This document shows, one piece after another, positions 61,995 to 64,000 of a stretch of 64,000 bases of DNA. The notes beneath the pieces are model-generated. The model was not told the origin of the DNA. It saw nothing but the letters and a program-made list of their open reading frames with translations, and did no database searches. The position numbers were made by a program, and so were the translations under genes. Position 1 is the stretch's first letter, and each line of letters begins with the position of its first letter. The stretch is from assembly GCF_013408555.1 (NCBI RefSeq), contig NZ_JACBZN010000001.1, positions 1,612,001 to 1,676,000 on the forward strand. The letters are read 5' to 3'. Source of the stretch: Aeromicrobium tamlense (GTDB lineage Bacteria; Actinomycetota; Actinomycetes; Propionibacteriales; Nocardioidaceae).

Positions 61995-62534
61995 TCAGTC
62001 CGTCGAGGGGTCGGGCGCGATCCCGAGCGTGCGGATCGTGGTGGCCAGGCCCCGGTACTGACCGACGAGCAGCGTGAGCTCGATCGCCTGCGCCTCGTCC
62101 CAGTAGGCGCGCAGCCGAGCCCAGGTGGCGTCGTCGATGCCCTCGTGCGCGATCAGCTGGTCGGTGGCGGCGAGCAGCACGGCGTCCGAGGGCCTCCAGC
62201 CCTCGAGGCCGTCGGCACGCGTGCGCTCGATCTCCTCGGTCGTCAGTCCGGCGCGCCGGCCGAGCCGCACGTGGTGACGGCGCTCGTAGTCGCTGTCGCA
62301 GTGGTGCGCGACGCGCAGGATCACGACCTCGGTCTCGCGCCGCGGCAGGCGGCCGCGCAGCATGAGGGCCCCCGAGTAGAGGAGCCAGGCCCGGAACAGC
62401 GAGCGGTTGCGGCCGAGCGTGGTGAACAGGTGGGCCTCGCGCACGCCGGCCCCGCGGGACAGCGCCTTGCCGAGCAGGAAGTTCACGAGCCCGAGCTGGC
62501 GGCGGCCGCCCGGGGCGACGCGGGGCGCCCTCAT
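61995..62534 (-). CDS. carboxymuconolactone decarboxylase family protein
   Basis: A 179-aa AhpD-like all-helical protein with the family core EVVILRVAHHCDSDYERRHHVRLGR in two parts (residues ~70-94) and GLTTEEIER. One Cys in HHCDSDYE remains instead of an AhpD CxxC, so peroxidase activity is not implied. Start ATG 62534 overlaps the SDR stop (ATGA), so the two are coupled and may act in one degradation pathway. Confidence 0.85.
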   Translation of the reverse strand: MRAPRVAPGGRRQLGLVNFLLGKALSRGAGVREAHLFTTLGRNRSLFRAWLLYSGALMLRGRLPRRETEVVILRVAHHCDSDYERRHHVRLGRRAGLTTEEIERTRADGLEGWRPSDAVLLAATDQLIAHEGIDDATWARLRAYWDEAQAIELTLLVGQYRGLATTIRTLGIAPDPSTD

Positions 62535-63391
62535 CGGCCCGCCCCGGCCTTCGCCTTGGCCCGCGTGAGGCTGCGGTTGAGAAGCCGCATCACCGCCTCG
62601 TACCCCCACGGGAACCAGCGCTGCGCGTAGTGGCCGAGGCGGATGTCGCGCGAGGTGTAGACCCAGTAGCGCCGACGCTCGAGCCCCTTCACGATCGCGG
62701 CCGCGGCCTCGTCGGGCCTGATCGCGTGCCGCAGGAACCGGCGCTCGACGGCTTGCATCGACGGCGCCGAGCGGTCGACGCCGACCACCTCGAGACCCTC
62801 GACGAGCGGCGTCGCCACCGCGCCCGGGCACACGAGGCTCACGCCGATCCCGTGGCGGCGCAGGTCGAACCGCAGCACCTCGGAGACGCCCCGGAGGCCG
62901 AACTTGCTGGCGCTGTAGGCCGCGTGCCACGGCAGGCCGAAGATCCCCGCCGCGCTCGAGACGTTGACCACGTGTCCCCCGCGGCGCGCCTCGATCATGG
63001 CGGGCAGGAACGACGACATCACGTGCACCGGTCCCATGAGGTTCACGTCGATGAGCCGGCGCCAGTGCTCCTCCTGGAGCCGGTCGATGGTCCCCCAGAT
63101 CGAGATGCCGGCGATGTTGAGCAGCACGTCGAGCGCGCCCACCTCCGACCCGACCTCGGCGGCGAGGGCGCGCACGGCGTCGGCGTCGGTGAGGTCGACG
63201 GCACGCACCATGAGCACGCGTCCGCCCGCGGCACGCACCTCCTCAGCCGTCCGCTCGAGTCCCGCGGAATGGAGATCGGTGAGCACCAGGTGGGCCCCCT
63301 CCCGGCCGAGTGCGACCGCGGTGGCGGCGCCGATGCCCCCGGCCGCTCCCGTGACGAGGCACCGCTTCGTACGAATGTCCAACTTCCCCAT
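62531..63391 (-). CDS. short-chain dehydrogenase/reductase (SDR)
   Basis: A 286-aa SDR with the cofactor motif TGAAGGIG (residues 14-21), NIAG (92-95), Ser145/146 and YSASK with Tyr159 and Lys163. Asp39 after the second strand suggests NAD over NADP. Its C-terminal ~60 residues (WVYTSRDIRLGHYAQRWFP) resemble the extended SDRs of lipid metabolism. Start ATG 63391 has TAGGGT 6 nt upstream. It is divergent from the TetR gene. Confidence 0.9.
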   Translation of the reverse strand: MGKLDIRTKRCLVTGAAGGIGAATAVALGREGAHLVLTDLHSAGLERTAEEVRAAGGRVLMVRAVDLTDADAVRALAAEVGSEVGALDVLLNIAGISIWGTIDRLQEEHWRRLIDVNLMGPVHVMSSFLPAMIEARRGGHVVNVSSAAGIFGLPWHAAYSASKFGLRGVSEVLRFDLRRHGIGVSLVCPGAVATPLVEGLEVVGVDRSAPSMQAVERRFLRHAIRPDEAAAAIVKGLERRRYWVYTSRDIRLGHYAQRWFPWGYEAVMRLLNRSLTRAKAKAGAGR

Positions 63392-63397
63392 GCCGTC

Positions 63398-63403
63398 ACC
63401 CTA
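63398..63403 (-). promoter_or_regulatory. -10 box of the SDR operon (TAGGGT), leaderless start
   Basis: TAGGGT on the minus strand ends 6 nt before ATG 63391; no Shine-Dalgarno. It faces away from the TetR promoter. Confidence 0.6.
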
Positions 63404-63467
63404 GCGGTGTCCTGCCTCACAGTTTCTGCCTCGGCGGGCCGACGCGGCCGGTGCAAACGCGGACCAG

Positions 63468-63482
63468 ACCGATAGGGTCGGT
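63468..63482. promoter_or_regulatory. -10 box and palindrome at the TetR gene
   Basis: TAGGGT (63473-63478) ends 7 nt before ATG 63486 with no Shine-Dalgarno, another leaderless start. It lies inside ACCGA-taggg-TCGGT (63468-63482), a 5-bp-arm inverted repeat that could be the TetR protein's own operator. Confidence 0.5.
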
Positions 63483-63485
63483 GTC

Positions 63486-64000
63486 ATGGCCATCGTCGAG
63501 CGCAGGGCGCAACGCACGCGCGAGATCCTCGATGCGACCCGCGCGCTCTTCGACGAGCGACGCATGCGGGACGCGCAGATCGAGGACATCGCCCGGGCGG
63601 TCGGCATCAACCGCGCGATCATCTACCGCCACTTCACCACGAAGGAAGAGCTCTTCGCGATGACGCTGGTGGACTACCTCAACCAGCTCGAGTCGCGGCT
63701 GGCCAAGTCCGACGACCCCGAGCTGACCCCGGGCCAGCGGATCGACACCATCACCGTGGAGTTCCTCTCCTACGGCACCGAGTACCCGGCCTTCGTCGAC
63801 TGCGCGCAGTCCCTGCTGCGCCACCGCGGCTCCGAGCTGCTGGAGCAGATCAGCCTCGAGCGGCTCACCGAGCTGGGCGCGGCGATCAACCGCTGCTTCG
63901 ACCACATCACGTCGGCGATCGAGGCGGGCAACGCCACCGGCGAGTTCGACGTCAAGGACCCCGAGCTCATCGCGAACATCATGTACACGCAGGGCCTGGG
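63486..64000 (+). CDS. TetR/AcrR family regulator (3' end outside window)
   Basis: The first 171 codons of a TetR-type regulator. The N-terminal helix-turn-helix is clear: REILDATRALFDERR, then IEDIARAVGINRAIIYRHF and TTKEELFA (residues ~12-59). The ligand domain runs off the window. It is divergent from the SDR gene and probably controls it and itself. The frame stays open to the last base. Confidence 0.88.
   Translation, partial: MAIVERRAQRTREILDATRALFDERRMRDAQIEDIARAVGINRAIIYRHFTTKEELFAMTLVDYLNQLESRLAKSDDPELTPGQRIDTITVEFLSYGTEYPAFVDCAQSLLRHRGSELLEQISLERLTELGAAINRCFDHITSAIEAGNATGEFDVKDPELIANIMYTQGL

Overview
The window is 64 kb of very GC-rich, densely packed chromosome from an actinobacterium. 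Marker genes that point there are rbpA, whiA, opcA, dodecin, the SufR-led suf operon, a ligC/Prim-Pol pair and a FadE23/FadE24-type acyl-CoA dehydrogenase pair. Gene order follows the conserved suf - ctaA/ctaB - tkt/tal/zwf/opcA/pgl - secG/tpiA/pgk/gap - whiA/yvcK/rapZ/uvrC block of mycobacteria and streptomycetes. A pgi gene inside the pentose-phosphate run recalls Streptomyces. The compact layout would fit Nocardioidaceae (for example Aeromicrobium or Nocardioides), but that assignment is inference. I see no rRNA, tRNA, insertion sequence, prophage or CRISPR array, and no gene-free stretch longer than 300 bases.

Layout. 1-9.7 kb: CPBP membrane protein (cut at the window edge), HrpA helicase, FKBP peptidyl-prolyl isomerase, a zinc alcohol dehydrogenase, the fadE24-fadE23 operon behind an operator-like promoter, peptide deformylase and a SpoU methyltransferase. 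9.7-17.5 kb: YbhB-like protein; an ABC ATPase; an nfeD-SPFH-lytic transglycosylase operon; serB; dodecin; DUF3099-SURF1; an ABC-F ATPase. 17.6-24.1 kb: the sufRBD-Rieske-sufC-S-U-T operon, all on the minus strand and joined mostly by 4-nt stop/start overlaps. 24.2-30.5 kb: a block placed between suf and the ABC/ctaA genes, holding a LigD-type polymerase, a large secreted M14 carboxypeptidase, a DUF2510 protein and LigC. 30.5-34.8 kb: ABC exporter, ctaA, a GNAT protein, a small membrane protein and ctaB (heme A synthesis). 34.9-42.9 kb: tkt-tal-pgi-zwf-opcA-pgl (plus strand), ending at a strong terminator that faces the minus-strand run uvrA-uvrC-rapZ-yvcK-whiA-gap-pgk-tpiA-secG-rbpA (43.0-54.5 kb). 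54.6-64 kb: MBL hydrolase, cytochrome P450 divergent from an amino-acid permease, TerC behind a probable yybP-ykoY manganese riboswitch, uvrB, a DHFR/RibD-like protein, a carboxymuconolactone decarboxylase-like gene, an SDR and a TetR regulator cut at the end.

How it works together. Oxidative and non-oxidative pentose phosphate steps, glucose-6-phosphate isomerase and lower glycolysis lie in two convergent operons. YvcK and RapZ (carbon and envelope control) and WhiA sit upstream of gap. The suf operon makes Fe-S clusters under a SufR repressor whose candidate operator overlaps its promoter. ctaA, ctaB and SURF1 serve cytochrome oxidase assembly. uvrA, uvrB and uvrC (nucleotide excision repair) are all present.

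Regulatory texture. About seventeen transcription-unit heads have a TANNNT (-10) box ending 5-7 bases before the start codon and no Shine-Dalgarno sequence. This is the signature of leaderless mRNAs. Two such units share overlapping -10 boxes in an 18-bp intergenic region. Other candidate signals are an inverted repeat and tandem repeat before fadE24, a 9-bp-arm palindrome across the P450 start codon, a nested and partly mutually exclusive inverted-repeat cluster after pgl, and a large hairpin after sufT.
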